Positions 1-6,553 are shown, counted from the stretch's first letter. The stretch: 11,280 nucleotides of DNA from an uncultured Oscillospiraceae bacterium (GCA_944385595.1 CALWXY010000155.1:1-11280), one strand, 5' to 3'. Translations and numbers: made by a program. Notes: generated from the sequence alone by a model not told the origin.

Positions 1-244
1 CATGGAGCACCTGCGGCGGATAAGCACGGTGGTCTATCTCAGGCACAGCTACGAGCCCATAGCCGGGCGCCTCGGCGATTTGGAGAAGAGCGGGGTGACC
101 GTGCCCGAGGGCCGGACGCTGCGCGACGTCTATAACGAGCGCACCCCGCTGTATGAGAAGTACGCACACATAGTCTACGACTGCGGCCGCGGCGACGTGC
201 GCGACACGGCGGTCGCCCTGGCGGCAAGGCTGAGAGGGGAGTGA
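1..244 (+). CDS. aroK: Shikimate kinase, C-terminal part (5' end outside window)
   Basis: This is the last 80 or so codons of a gene entering from the left edge. The ATG at 2 is probably an internal methionine, because the P-loop and shikimate-binding N-terminal half are missing. The family phosphorylates shikimate at the 3-hydroxyl with ATP in the cytosolic chorismate pathway. The visible part matches the family C-terminus: a strand reading TVVYLRHSYEPIAGRL, a lid-like segment (GVTVPEGRTLRDVY), then NERTPLYEKYA. The Arg of that last motif corresponds to the conserved substrate-binding Arg near the end of shikimate kinases. The reading frame ends in TGA at 242-244. Upstream partners cannot be seen, and the gap to the next gene is 82 bp with a fresh ribosome binding site. 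The family call is confident; the true start is unknown. Confidence 0.85.
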   Translation, partial: MEHLRRISTVVYLRHSYEPIAGRLGDLEKSGVTVPEGRTLRDVYNERTPLYEKYAHIVYDCGRGDVRDTAVALAARLRGE

Positions 245-326
245 AAAGAGACTGACGTTTCGTCGCAAAAAAACAGGTGTTGTTATAGGGGCGGATGTGC
301 CTAAAGATAAATAAGGGGGAATTCAC

Positions 327-1085
327 ATGTCAAAATACGAATTGCTAGATGAAGAGAGAAGAAATGAGCGTCCCCAAAAAAGCTTTGGAAGAGCCTTATC
401 TAGTTTTATGTGGCGGCACAAAATAACTGTTATTCTGTTAGTTATCGCGCTTGTTATTTATGCATTTGGCTATTTCAATGAGAGAGAAAAACATCTTGCT
501 GAAAAAGCTGAGATGCAGGCCGAGATTGATGCGCTTCAGGCAAAGCTTGATGACCGCGTGGCTGTGTTTGAGGAAATTGACACCAAGGTCGATATCAATG
601 TCATCAGCAAGGAGATTCAGGAGATAGGCGAGCTGGCCAGCGTGGAGTATCTCTACACTGACGCCGGACAGTTCTCTGACCCGAAGCAGGTGTTCGGCGT
701 GGATATCCCGTTCACCACAAAGTCCTTTATCGCAAAATGGGACGGAGTCATAAAAGCGGGCATCGATATAACACGCCTATCCGTCGAGGTGAATGAGAAC
801 ACCAAGACCATTGTAATACATATTCCGGCAGCCGAGATTCTATCGCATGAGATAGGCGACAACATTGAGACGCTGGATGAGAACGACGGACTATTCAATC
901 CGATACGCATAGATGATATCCGCACCTTTGACGCCGAGAGCAAAGAGGCCATGGAACAGCGCGCGATAGACAATGGCCTGCTGGAGAAAGCGGATGAGAA
1001 TGCCCAGCGCATTATCTCTGGGCTGCTAAATGCCAACAGCGTCATCAAAGATAACTACGAGCTTGCGTTTGAACTGCTCGATTAG
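327..1085 (+). CDS. Membrane-anchored DUF4230-type protein
   Basis: A 252-residue protein of unknown function. It has a short basic, hydrophilic N-terminus (1-32) and one membrane segment at about 33-49. A charged coiled-coil-like stretch (about 51-80) follows, then an alpha/beta domain at about 85-240 that resembles DUF4230. Recognisable pieces are ELASVEYLYTDAG, the TKSFIAKWDGVIKAGIDI strand-loop and the HIPAAEILSHEIG segment. The single anchor without a cleavage site suggests a bitopic protein with the domain outside the cell. The ATG at 327 follows AGGGGGA (314-320). A weak promoter is possible upstream (TTGTTA at 280-285, TAAAGA at 302-307). The first 150 bases are clearly more AT-rich than the rest of the gene and its neighbours. 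The gene stands alone and ends at a strong bidirectional terminator. Family membership is fairly sure; no reaction can be assigned. Confidence 0.75.
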   Translation: MSKYELLDEERRNERPQKSFGRALSSFMWRHKITVILLVIALVIYAFGYFNEREKHLAEKAEMQAEIDALQAKLDDRVAVFEEIDTKVDINVISKEIQEIGELASVEYLYTDAGQFSDPKQVFGVDIPFTTKSFIAKWDGVIKAGIDITRLSVEVNENTKTIVIHIPAAEILSHEIGDNIETLDENDGLFNPIRIDDIRTFDAESKEAMEQRAIDNGLLEKADENAQRIISGLLNANSVIKDNYELAFELLD

Positions 1086-1090
1086 AGCGC

Positions 1091-1122
1091 AAAAACCCGG
1101 ACCCCATGGGGTCCGGGTTTTT
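1091..1122. terminator. Bidirectional intrinsic terminator, perfect 32-bp palindrome
   Basis: A 16-nt arm (AAAAACCCGGACCCCA) is followed directly by its exact reverse complement, so the outer ends give A5 on one side and T5 on the other. It lies 5 bp after the DUF4230 stop and 10 bp before the SPFH stop codon on the other strand. This placement fits one terminator serving two convergent genes. Confidence 0.9.
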
Positions 1123-1132
1123 ACTTTAAATT

Positions 1133-2050
1133 TTACTGCTTCGGGTCGTCCGACACGAGCTCTTTGAACGAGGCGGCGAGCCCCGCGAGCCCCTGTATGT
1201 CGGAGGGGATGATGAGCTTCGTGGCCTTGCCGTCGGCCGCGGCGGTGAAGGCCTCGAGCGCCTTGATCTTTATGACGGCGTCGGACGGCATGGAGGCGTT
1301 TATGCGCCGGATACCTTCGGCGGTGGCCTCCTGCACCTTGAGTATGGCCTCGGCCTGACCCTCGGCCTCGAGGATGGCGGCCTGCTTCTTCGCGTCGGCG
1401 CGGAGTATGGCGGATTCCTTTTCGCCCTCGGCTATGAGTATGGCGGATTTCTTCGCGCCCTCGGCCTGGAGTATGGCCTCGCGGCGCTCGCGCTCGGCCT
1501 TCATCTGGCGCTCCATGGCGTTCTGGATTTCCTTGGGCGGCATGATGTTCTTGAGCTCCACGCGGTTGACCTTGATGCCCCAGGGGTCGGTGGCCTCGTC
1601 GAGGATGGTGCGCATTTTGGTGTTGATGATGTCGCGGCTGGTGAGGCACTGGTCGAGCTCCAGCTCGCCGATGATGTTGCGCAGCGTGGTCGCCGTGAGA
1701 TTTTCGATGGCGGTGAGCGGGTGCTCGACGCCGTAGGTGTAGAGCTTGGGGTCGGTGATCTCGAAGTAGAGCACCGTGTCAATCTGCATGGTGACGTTGT
1801 CCTTCGTGATGACGGGCTGGGGCGGGAAGTCGACGACCTGCTCCTTGAGCGACACCGTGCGCGCGACGCGCTCGATGAACGGAATCTTGAAGTGGAGGCC
1901 GACGTTCCAGGTGGTGCTGTAGGCGCCGAGGCGCTCGATGACGCAGGCTCTGGCCTGCGGTACGACGCGGATATTGCGGATGAGGATGATCAGCAGGACG
2001 ACGATGATGACTATGGGGGCGAGATAGCCCAGGAATTCACCTATTGGCAT
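1133..2050 (-). CDS. SPFH/band 7 (stomatin-like) membrane protein
   Basis: A 305-residue stomatin/prohibitin-type scaffold protein. It has an N-terminal membrane segment at about 9-25 and an SPFH domain at about 26-175 (RVVPQARACVIERLGAY, GLHFKIPFIERVA, the VTMQIDTVLYFEITDP strand, and IIGELELDQCLTSRD). A long Ala/Glu-rich coiled coil (about 178-250) is built from 11-residue repeats beginning AIL-x-AEG, and a C-terminal oligomerisation-like segment follows. Such proteins assemble into large membrane rings or microdomains and often pair with NfeD proteins, as here. The ATG at 2048-2050 is preceded by AGGAGG (2057-2062). Only 12 bp separate it from the nfeD stop, so the two genes are very likely cotranscribed. 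The order purA, nfeD, SPFH makes this the last gene of the unit, ending at the palindrome at 1091-1122. Family is certain; cargo or client is unknown. Confidence 0.92.
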   Translation of the reverse strand: MPIGEFLGYLAPIVIIVVLLIILIRNIRVVPQARACVIERLGAYSTTWNVGLHFKIPFIERVARTVSLKEQVVDFPPQPVITKDNVTMQIDTVLYFEITDPKLYTYGVEHPLTAIENLTATTLRNIIGELELDQCLTSRDIINTKMRTILDEATDPWGIKVNRVELKNIMPPKEIQNAMERQMKAERERREAILQAEGAKKSAILIAEGEKESAILRADAKKQAAILEAEGQAEAILKVQEATAEGIRRINASMPSDAVIKIKALEAFTAAADGKATKLIIPSDIQGLAGLAASFKELVSDDPKQ

Positions 2051-2062
2051 GTGTATCCTCCT

Positions 2063-2500
2063 TTATTCGCCGGTCGCGGAGGCGACAATCAGTTTCGCGC
2101 CCTCGATGCGCTGGACGGTGACGAGGGAGCCGGACTCTATAATCTCGCCGGAGGCGCTGCGCGCCGTCCACGGCCGGCCGGCGGCGGTGACGGCGCCGGT
2201 GGCGGCGAGATTGTCGATTTTTTCAGTGACTATACAGCGGGTACCAATGAGCCTGTCGGCGTTGGTGGGCTGGCGCTTGCCGTTGACGTATTTGAGGGCG
2301 AGCGGCCTTGTGAGCAGCAGCGTGACGACGGAGCCGGCGGCAAACAGCAGCACCTGCGCCCAGACGGGGGCGCCCCAGAGCGAGGCGACGAGGGCCAGCA
2401 GCGAGCCGACGGCAAACCAGATGGACACGAGGCCAACTGTGGCGGCCTCGGCCACCAGGAATACGATGATGGCTATTGCCCAGATCATGTTCATCGGCAT
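2063..2500 (-). CDS. nfeD: Short NfeD-family membrane protein
   Basis: A 145-residue NfeD protein of the short class, lacking the ClpP-like protease domain of long NfeD proteins. Three hydrophobic segments (about 5-20, 24-41, 46-63) are followed by a C-terminal OB-fold-like beta domain (about 84-141). That domain contains LIGTRCIVTEKI, GRPWTARS and a terminal VQRIEGAKLIV strand. Short NfeD proteins are typically encoded beside an SPFH protein and are thought to act with it in the membrane; that arrangement is present here, with a 12-bp gap. The ATG at 2498-2500 was chosen over later in-frame ATGs because AAAGG at 2511-2515 is correctly spaced only for it. The purA stop lies 30 bp upstream, so transcription from the purA promoter is probable. 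Confidence 0.9.
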   Translation of the reverse strand: MPMNMIWAIAIIVFLVAEAATVGLVSIWFAVGSLLALVASLWGAPVWAQVLLFAAGSVVTLLLTRPLALKYVNGKRQPTNADRLIGTRCIVTEKIDNLAATGAVTAAGRPWTARSASGEIIESGSLVTVQRIEGAKLIVASATGE

Positions 2501-2530
2501 GTTCTCACATCCTTTCGGAGCGGGGAGGGC

Positions 2531-3808
2531 TTATTTGCGGTAGGTCATATCCTCGCGGCGGGGGCCGGTGGAGACCATTTTGATGGGCACGCCTATTTTG
2601 TCCTCTATGAAGTCGACGTATGCGCGGGCCTCGGCGGGGAGGGAGGCGTAGTCCTTGCAGCCGCGGATGTCGCACTTCCAGCCGGGGAGGCTGGTGTAGA
2701 CGGGCCTGGCCCTGTCGAGCAGCGGGGTGACGGGGAACTTGTCGTAGACCTGGCCGTCAATCTCGTAGCCGGTGCAGACCTTGATTTCGTCGAGGTAGCC
2801 GAGGACGTCGATGGCGGTGAGGACGGCCTCGGTGGCGCCCTGCATACGGCAGCCGTACTCGGTGGCGACGGCGTCGAACCAGCCGACGCGGCGCGGACGG
2901 CCTGTGGTGGCGCCGTACTCGCCCTTGTCGCCGCCGCGCTTACGCAGCTCCTCGGCCTCGTCGCCGAAGAGCTCGGAGACGAAGTCTCCGCCGCCGACGG
3001 CGCTGGAGTAGGCCTTGGTGACGCAGATTATGTCGGAGATCTCCCTCGGCGAGACGCCGACGCCGACGCAGCCGAAGGCGGCGAGGGTGTGGGAGGAGGT
3101 GACCATGGGGTAGATACCGAAGTCGGGGTCCTTGAGCGTGCCGAGCTGGCCCTCGAGCAGGACGTTCTTGCCGGCCTTGAGCGCATCCTGCACGAAGGCG
3201 GCGGCGTTGCCGACGTAGGGACGGATCAGCTCGCGCTGCTCGACCATCTCCTTATAGAGGGCCTCGGGGTCGAGCGGCTGCTTGCCGTAGAGGTGGACTA
3301 TGACGGGGTTTTTGAGGTCGCAGACCTTCTGCAGGCGCTCGCGGAGTATGTTGTCGTCGAACAGCTCGCAGACCTGGAAACCGATTTTGGCGTATTTATC
3401 GGAGTAGAACGGCGCGATGCCGCTTTTGGTGGAGCCGAAGCTCTTGCCGGCGAGGCGGGCCTCCTCGTACTCATCCATGAGCGGGTGGTAGGGCATGATG
3501 ACCTGCGCGCGCTCGGAGACTATGAGCCTCGGCTGCGGCACGCCGCGGCTGAGCAGCTCCTTGACCTCGGCGTCGAGCTTGCGGATATCGAGGGCAACGC
3601 CGTTGCCCACTATATTGGTGATATGGGGGAAGAATGCGCCGGAGGGGAGGGTGTGCAGGGCGAACTTGCCGTAGTTATTTATAATAGTATGCCCCGCGTT
3701 TGCGCCGCCCTGGAAACGGATGACTATATCCGAATCCTCGGCGAGCATATCGGTTATTTTGCCTTTTCCCTCGTCGCCCCAGTTGGCGCCCACGATAGCT
3801 TTTATCAT
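2531..3808 (-). CDS. purA: Adenylosuccinate synthetase
   Basis: A 425-residue enzyme of normal family length. It joins IMP and aspartate using GTP to give adenylosuccinate, the first committed step from IMP to AMP, in the cytosol. The N-terminus holds the GTP-binding signature WGDEGKGK (10-17) with the catalytic Asp at 12, and NAGHT at 37-41 with the catalytic His at 40. The IMP/switch-loop region shows GSTKSGIAP. The segment EYGATTGRPRRVGWFD and the C-terminal STGPRRED are also conserved. No key residue appears to be missing. The ATG at 3806-3808 is preceded by AAAGGT. A good promoter lies just upstream (3859-3887), leaving a leader of only about 45 nt, too short for a purine riboswitch. It is the first gene of a likely purA-nfeD-SPFH operon and is divergent from yerC. 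Confidence 0.98.
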   Translation of the reverse strand: MIKAIVGANWGDEGKGKITDMLAEDSDIVIRFQGGANAGHTIINNYGKFALHTLPSGAFFPHITNIVGNGVALDIRKLDAEVKELLSRGVPQPRLIVSERAQVIMPYHPLMDEYEEARLAGKSFGSTKSGIAPFYSDKYAKIGFQVCELFDDNILRERLQKVCDLKNPVIVHLYGKQPLDPEALYKEMVEQRELIRPYVGNAAAFVQDALKAGKNVLLEGQLGTLKDPDFGIYPMVTSSHTLAAFGCVGVGVSPREISDIICVTKAYSSAVGGGDFVSELFGDEAEELRKRGGDKGEYGATTGRPRRVGWFDAVATEYGCRMQGATEAVLTAIDVLGYLDEIKVCTGYEIDGQVYDKFPVTPLLDRARPVYTSLPGWKCDIRGCKDYASLPAEARAYVDFIEDKIGVPIKMVSTGPRREDMTYRK

Positions 3809-3858
3809 GACACTTACCTTTCTGCAGCCGGAGCTGCGTAAAATACTGTTACTACATT

Positions 3859-3887
3859 ATTCTATAACAAGCCGCCGCTATTTGCAA
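3859..3887 (-). promoter_or_regulatory. Promoter of purA operon
   Basis: On the minus strand, TTGCAA (3882-3887) and TAGAAT (3859-3864) are separated by exactly 17 bp. This predicts a start near 3852, about 45 nt before the purA ATG. The -35 hexamer lies inside a 6-bp inverted repeat, ATTTGC-AACC-GCAAAT (3880-3895), which is a possible operator. Whether anything binds there is inference. Confidence 0.65.
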
Positions 3888-3901
3888 CCGCAAATTGGGG
3901 C

Positions 3902-3930
3902 TTTACTTTCGCAATTTAGTGCTGTAATAT
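3902..3930 (+). promoter_or_regulatory. Possible promoter of yerC operon
   Basis: TTTACT (3902-3907) and TAATAT (3925-3930) are 17 bp apart. Each matches four of six consensus positions, and they lie 38 bp before the yerC ATG in an AT-rich stretch. The placement is right but the hexamers are modest. GAGAGGTG (3956-3963) is the ribosome binding site. Confidence 0.4.
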
Positions 3931-3967
3931 ATATTGAGATTGAATTATTACGGCTGAGAGGTGCTAT

Positions 3968-4279
3968 ATGAATAAGCAGAACAGAAAACCGCGTAATATA
4001 AATATGTATAAGGCCATCCTCACGCTCAAAACCGTGGAGGAGTGTATGAATTTCTTTGACGACCTATGCACAGTCACCGAGCTGCAGTCGATGGAGCAGC
4101 GCTATCAGGTGGCTGTTCTGCTCGACAAGGGGCTGATTTACAACGACATCCTCGAGCAGACCGGCGCGTCCAGCGCGACAATCAGCCGCGTGAACCGCAG
4201 CCTGCAGTACGGGGCCGACGGCTACTCCGTCGCCTTCAAGCGCATGGCCGAGCTTGAGAAAGAGGAGAACAAGGAGTGA
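3968..4279 (+). CDS. yerC: YerC/YecD-type TrpR-like DNA-binding protein
   Basis: A 103-residue protein of the TrpR-superfamily YerC/YecD group, probably a cytosolic DNA-binding regulator whose ligand and targets are not established. The family core begins at MYKAILTLKTVEECMNFFDD (13-32) and continues through the LQSMEQRYQVAVLL helix. It ends in a helix-turn-helix at about 57-80, with TGASSATISRVNRSL as turn and recognition helix. The ATG at 3968 has GAGAGGTG six bases or so upstream, while the internal ATG at codon 13 has no such site, so the longer form is preferred. The stop overlaps the GTG start of the next gene by three bases (GTGA), making this the first gene of a coupled three-gene unit. 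It is divergent from purA, whose promoter shares the intergenic region, so autoregulation or purA control is possible but unproven. Confidence 0.88.
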   Translation: MNKQNRKPRNINMYKAILTLKTVEECMNFFDDLCTVTELQSMEQRYQVAVLLDKGLIYNDILEQTGASSATISRVNRSLQYGADGYSVAFKRMAELEKEENKE

Positions 4280-5028
4280 GCGAGGCGTATTCCGGCCTCG
4301 CCGGATGCTACGACCAGTTCACCGGCGACGTGCCGTATTCCGAGTTTGCCGATTTCTACGAGAGCGTATTCGCCGCGCGTGGCGAAAAGCCCTCGCTGCT
4401 GCTCGATCTCGCATGCGGCACAGGCACGCTCGCGCTCGAGATGGCGCGCCGCGGCTACGAGCTCATAGCGGTCGACGGCTCGGCGGACATGCTCGCCGAG
4501 GCCGCGGACAAATTCGCGGGCGAGGACTGCGTCCCGCCGGTGCTGCTGTGCCAGAACATGCAGGAGCTGGATCTCTACGGCACGGTCGACGCCGCGTATT
4601 CCAGCCTCGACAGCTTCAACTACCTGCGCGCGGACGAGCTGCGCGAGCTGCTGCGCCGCCTCGCGCTGTTCATAAGCCCCGGCGGGCTGCTGATTTTCGA
4701 CGTCAACACGCCGGTGCGCTTCCGCTCGCTGAACGGCAGGGTCTTCGTCGACGAGAGCGAGGACGCGCTCTGCCTCTGGCGCGCCGACTTCGACGAGGCG
4801 GAGAACTGCCTCGTCTACGGCATGGACATCTTCACACGCTCAGGCCGCATGTGGCGGCGCGAGCAGGAGGAGCACGTCGAGTACGCGCATAGCCCCGACT
4901 TCCTGCGCTCGGCGCTCGCGGACGCGGGATTTTACGACATCGAGATTGCCAAAGGCCCGCAGGCCGCGAGCGGCAGGGTCTTTTTCATATCGCGAAACAG
5001 CGGAAAGGGAATGAAAAACAATGGGTGA
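4276..5028 (+). CDS. Class I SAM-dependent methyltransferase
   Basis: A 250-residue soluble methyltransferase with a Rossmann-like SAM-binding fold; the substrate cannot be told. Motif I is LLLDLACGTGTLALEMA (41-57). The acidic residue ending strand 2 is Asp67 in IAVDGS, followed by a motif around CQNMQEL (92-98). A later strand and loop reads SPGGLLIFDVNT (134-145). The segment DAAYSSLDSFNYL resembles the small-molecule methyltransferases of the Methyltransf_25 type. The GTG start at 4276 overlaps the yerC stop and has AGAGGAG at 4261-4267 with good spacing. The last eight bases overlap the start of hslO. Both junctions indicate translational coupling in one operon. Confidence 0.88.
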   Translation: MSEAYSGLAGCYDQFTGDVPYSEFADFYESVFAARGEKPSLLLDLACGTGTLALEMARRGYELIAVDGSADMLAEAADKFAGEDCVPPVLLCQNMQELDLYGTVDAAYSSLDSFNYLRADELRELLRRLALFISPGGLLIFDVNTPVRFRSLNGRVFVDESEDALCLWRADFDEAENCLVYGMDIFTRSGRMWRREQEEHVEYAHSPDFLRSALADAGFYDIEIAKGPQAASGRVFFISRNSGKGMKNNG

Positions 5029-5899
5029 GATAGTGCGCGCGGTGTCGCGCGACGGATTTGTTAAAATTTCGGCAATCGAGGCGAGGGACATCGCCGAGCG
5101 GGCGAGAGAGATACACAATATGAGCCCCACGGCCGCCGCCGCCATGGGACGCACGCTGTGCGCGGCGTCGATTCTCGGCGACCTGCTCAAGGAGGACGAG
5201 GCCACCGTCACGCTCCGCATAAACGGCGGCGGCATCGCCGGTACGGTGATGGCCGTGTCGGATTCGAGCGGCAACGTCCGCGGCTACGTCCAGAACCCGC
5301 AGGCGGATTTGCCGACGCGCGCCGACGGCAAGCTCGACGTCGGCGGGCTGGTCGGCAGGAACGGAATGCTCACCGTCAGCCGCGACCTCGGCATAGGCGA
5401 GCCGTATGTCGGGAGCACGGAGCTGGTGAGCGGCGAGATTGCCGAGGACTTCACCGCCTATTACTGCGAGAGCGAGCAGGTGCCGGCGGCCTGCGGGCTG
5501 GGCGTGCTGATCGACACGGATAAGACGGTGCTGTCGGCGGGCGGATTTCTGGTGCAGCTTATGCCGGGCGCGCCGGACAGCACGATAGACGCGCTGGAGG
5601 CGAATATCGCGGTCATGCCCGCGGTGTCGGACATCGTGCGCTCGGGCAGCGCGGACGGATTGATAACGGCGGTGCTGCTGGGCATGGAGCCGGAGATACT
5701 GGAACGGCACCCGGTGGAGTATAAATGCTATTGCAGCCGCGAGCGGGTGCTGGGGGCGCTGTCGAGCATAGGGGCGGAGGCGCTGCGCGAGATTGCGGAC
5801 GGCGGCGAGAGCGCGAAGGTGAGCTGCCAGTTCTGCGACGCGGAGTATGAGTTCACGCCGGACGAGATTCGCGAATTGATAAAAGACGAAGAAAAATGA
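5021..5899 (+). CDS. hslO: Hsp33 redox-regulated chaperone
   Basis: A 292-residue Hsp33, the usual length. In the known family this cytosolic holdase is activated when oxidation releases zinc and unfolds its C-terminal switch. The N-terminal substrate-binding domain contains SPTAAAAMGRTLCAA, the INGGGIAGTVMAVSDSSGNVRGY segment and MLTVSRDLG. The zinc site is complete: Cys236-Tyr-Cys238 and Cys269-x-x-Cys272, giving the canonical CxC plus CxxC. The ATG at 5021 follows GGAAAGGGA (5002-5010) and overlaps the methyltransferase by eight bases. No terminator lies between its stop and the tRNA promoter 20 bp downstream, so some readthrough into the tRNA cluster is possible. Confidence 0.97.
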   Translation: MGEIVRAVSRDGFVKISAIEARDIAERAREIHNMSPTAAAAMGRTLCAASILGDLLKEDEATVTLRINGGGIAGTVMAVSDSSGNVRGYVQNPQADLPTRADGKLDVGGLVGRNGMLTVSRDLGIGEPYVGSTELVSGEIAEDFTAYYCESEQVPAACGLGVLIDTDKTVLSAGGFLVQLMPGAPDSTIDALEANIAVMPAVSDIVRSGSADGLITAVLLGMEPEILERHPVEYKCYCSRERVLGALSSIGAEALREIADGGESAKVSCQFCDAEYEFTPDEIRELIKDEEK

Positions 5900-5918
5900 A
5901 AAAGATGTAAAATAGCGC

Positions 5919-5947
5919 TTGACAACTGCGGCGTGCTTTAGTATAAT
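5919..5947 (+). promoter_or_regulatory. Consensus promoter of the tRNA cluster
   Basis: A perfect TTGACA (5919-5924) and a perfect TATAAT (5942-5947) are separated by 17 bp. They are placed 31 bp before tRNA-Val, with a predicted start near 5954. This is the strongest promoter in the window and fits a highly transcribed stable-RNA unit. Confidence 0.93.
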
Positions 5948-5977
5948 AACAAAGCCGTCGCAGTGAGGCGGCAGTTG

Positions 5978-6053
5978 GGGAGCATAGCTCAGCTGGGAGA
6001 GCACATGCCTTACAAGCATGGGGTCACAGGTTCGAGCCCTGTTGTTCCCACCA
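5978..6053 (+). tRNA. tRNA-Val (anticodon TAC)
   Basis: A complete 76-nt cloverleaf with encoded CCA. The acceptor is GGGAGCA with TGTTCCC (one G-U), the D stem GCTC/GAGC, and the anticodon stem CATGC/GCATG around loop CTTACAA. The T stem is ACAGG/CCTGT with loop TTCGAGC. It is first in the cluster, 31 bp after the promoter. Confidence 0.97.
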
Positions 6054-6059
6054 TGACAT

Positions 6060-6136
6060 GGCCCAGTAGTTCAGTTGGTTAGAACGCCAGCCTGTCACGC
6101 TGGAGGTCGACGGTTCGAGCCCGTTCTGGGTCGCCA
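6060..6136 (+). tRNA. tRNA-Asp (anticodon GTC)
   Basis: A complete 77-nt cloverleaf with encoded CCA and discriminator G. The acceptor is GGCCCAG with CTGGGTC, the D stem GTTC/GAAC, and the anticodon stem CCAGC/GCTGG around CTGTCAC. The T stem is GACGG/CCGTT. Only 6 nt separate it from tRNA-Val. Confidence 0.97.
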
Positions 6137-6140
6137 AAGA

Positions 6141-6166
6141 CCGCGCCGGTGTAACAGCCGGCGCGG
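6141..6166 (+). repeat. Perfect 9-bp hairpin between tRNA-Asp and tRNA-Phe
   Basis: CCGCGCCGG (6141-6149) and CCGGCGCGG (6158-6166) are exact inverted repeats around an 8-nt loop. No T run follows, so it is not a normal terminator. A processing or spacer role within the tRNA precursor is inference. Confidence 0.7.
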
Positions 6167-6182
6167 ATATAACAAAAGATAT

Positions 6183-6258
<76 letters not shown>

Positions 6259-6279
6259 CAAAAGAAGAGTGCACTCCTC

Positions 6280-6361
6280 TCGGAATCGAAAGGCGGCTCT
6301 TAGAAACATGCCGGTGGCATGTTTCAACCGCCGTGGCTTTTCCGCAGAAAAGCGATTCCGA
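6280..6361 (+). repeat. Nested inverted-repeat structure in the Phe-Gly spacer
   Basis: Outer arms TCGGAATCG (6280-6288) and CGATTCCGA (6353-6361) enclose GGCGG (6292-6296) with CCGCC (6328-6332). Inside is a perfect 10-bp hairpin, GAAACATGCC-GGT-GGCATGTTTC (6303-6325). A separate 7-bp hairpin, GCTTTTC-CGCA-GAAAAGC, sits at 6336-6353. The right outer arm is part of the duplicated tRNA-Phe fragment. No protein gene fits here. Confidence 0.75.
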
Positions 6362-6377
6362 CCGGAGGCACCACAAA
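6353..6377 (+). pseudogene. tRNA-Phe 3' fragment (direct repeat copy 2)
   Basis: An exact 25-bp copy of 6238-6262. It holds the second half of the T loop, the 3' T-stem strand, the 3' acceptor strand and CCA, but none of the 5' two-thirds of a tRNA, so it cannot be a working gene. It could be a remnant of a duplicated tRNA-Phe, or an attachment-site-like scar. Confidence 0.85.
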
Positions 6378-6402
6378 GGGTGTCGCATCAGCGGCGCCAT
6401 AT

Positions 6403-6478
6403 GCGGGCGTAGCTCATCCGGTAGAGCGCCACCTTGCCAAGGTGGAGGTAGCGAGTTCGAGCCTCGTCGCCCGCTCCA
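6403..6478 (+). tRNA. tRNA-Gly (anticodon GCC)
   Basis: A complete 76-nt cloverleaf with encoded CCA. The acceptor is GCGGGCG with CGCCCGC, the D stem GCTC/GAGC, and the anticodon stem CCACC/GGTGG around TTGCCAA. The T stem is GCGAG/CTCGT. Confidence 0.97.
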
Positions 6479-6482
6479 CGTC

Positions 6483-6546
6483 AGAACGCAGCCTTACCGC
6501 TCCGTTTCCCGCTAAAGCGGCAAACTGCGCCGGACGGCTACGTTCT
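6483..6546 (+). repeat. Long nested hairpin in the Gly-Cys spacer
   Basis: Outer arms AGAACGCAGCC (6483-6493) and GGCTACGTTCT (6536-6546) match at 10 of 11 positions. Inside them TCCG (6501-6504) pairs with CGGA (6531-6534). The core GTTTCCCGC-TAAA-GCGGCAAAC (6504-6525) pairs at 8 of 9 positions. The whole can fold as one irregular 64-nt hairpin without a T run. Confidence 0.7.
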
Positions 6547-6553
6547 TCCTTCT

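Noticed and set aside
1721..3841. 706-residue open frame on the plus strand opposite purA, nfeD and the SPFH gene
   Set aside because: It spans three well-identified minus-strand genes and their gaps, has low-complexity Gly/Ala/Asp-rich content, and shows no domain. It is a by-product of GC-rich codon use.
3809..3858. Purine riboswitch or attenuator before purA
   Set aside because: The predicted leader is only about 45 nt and holds no terminator or recognisable aptamer core.
4985..6019. 344-residue minus-strand frame opposite hslO and into tRNA-Val
   Set aside because: It overlaps a certain gene and a tRNA, and its Arg/Ala/His-rich translation has no family features.
6353..6377. A sixth tRNA gene at the second tRNA-Phe-like sequence
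   Set aside because: Only the 3' T-arm and acceptor strands are present; no D arm, anticodon arm or 5' acceptor strand precedes it.
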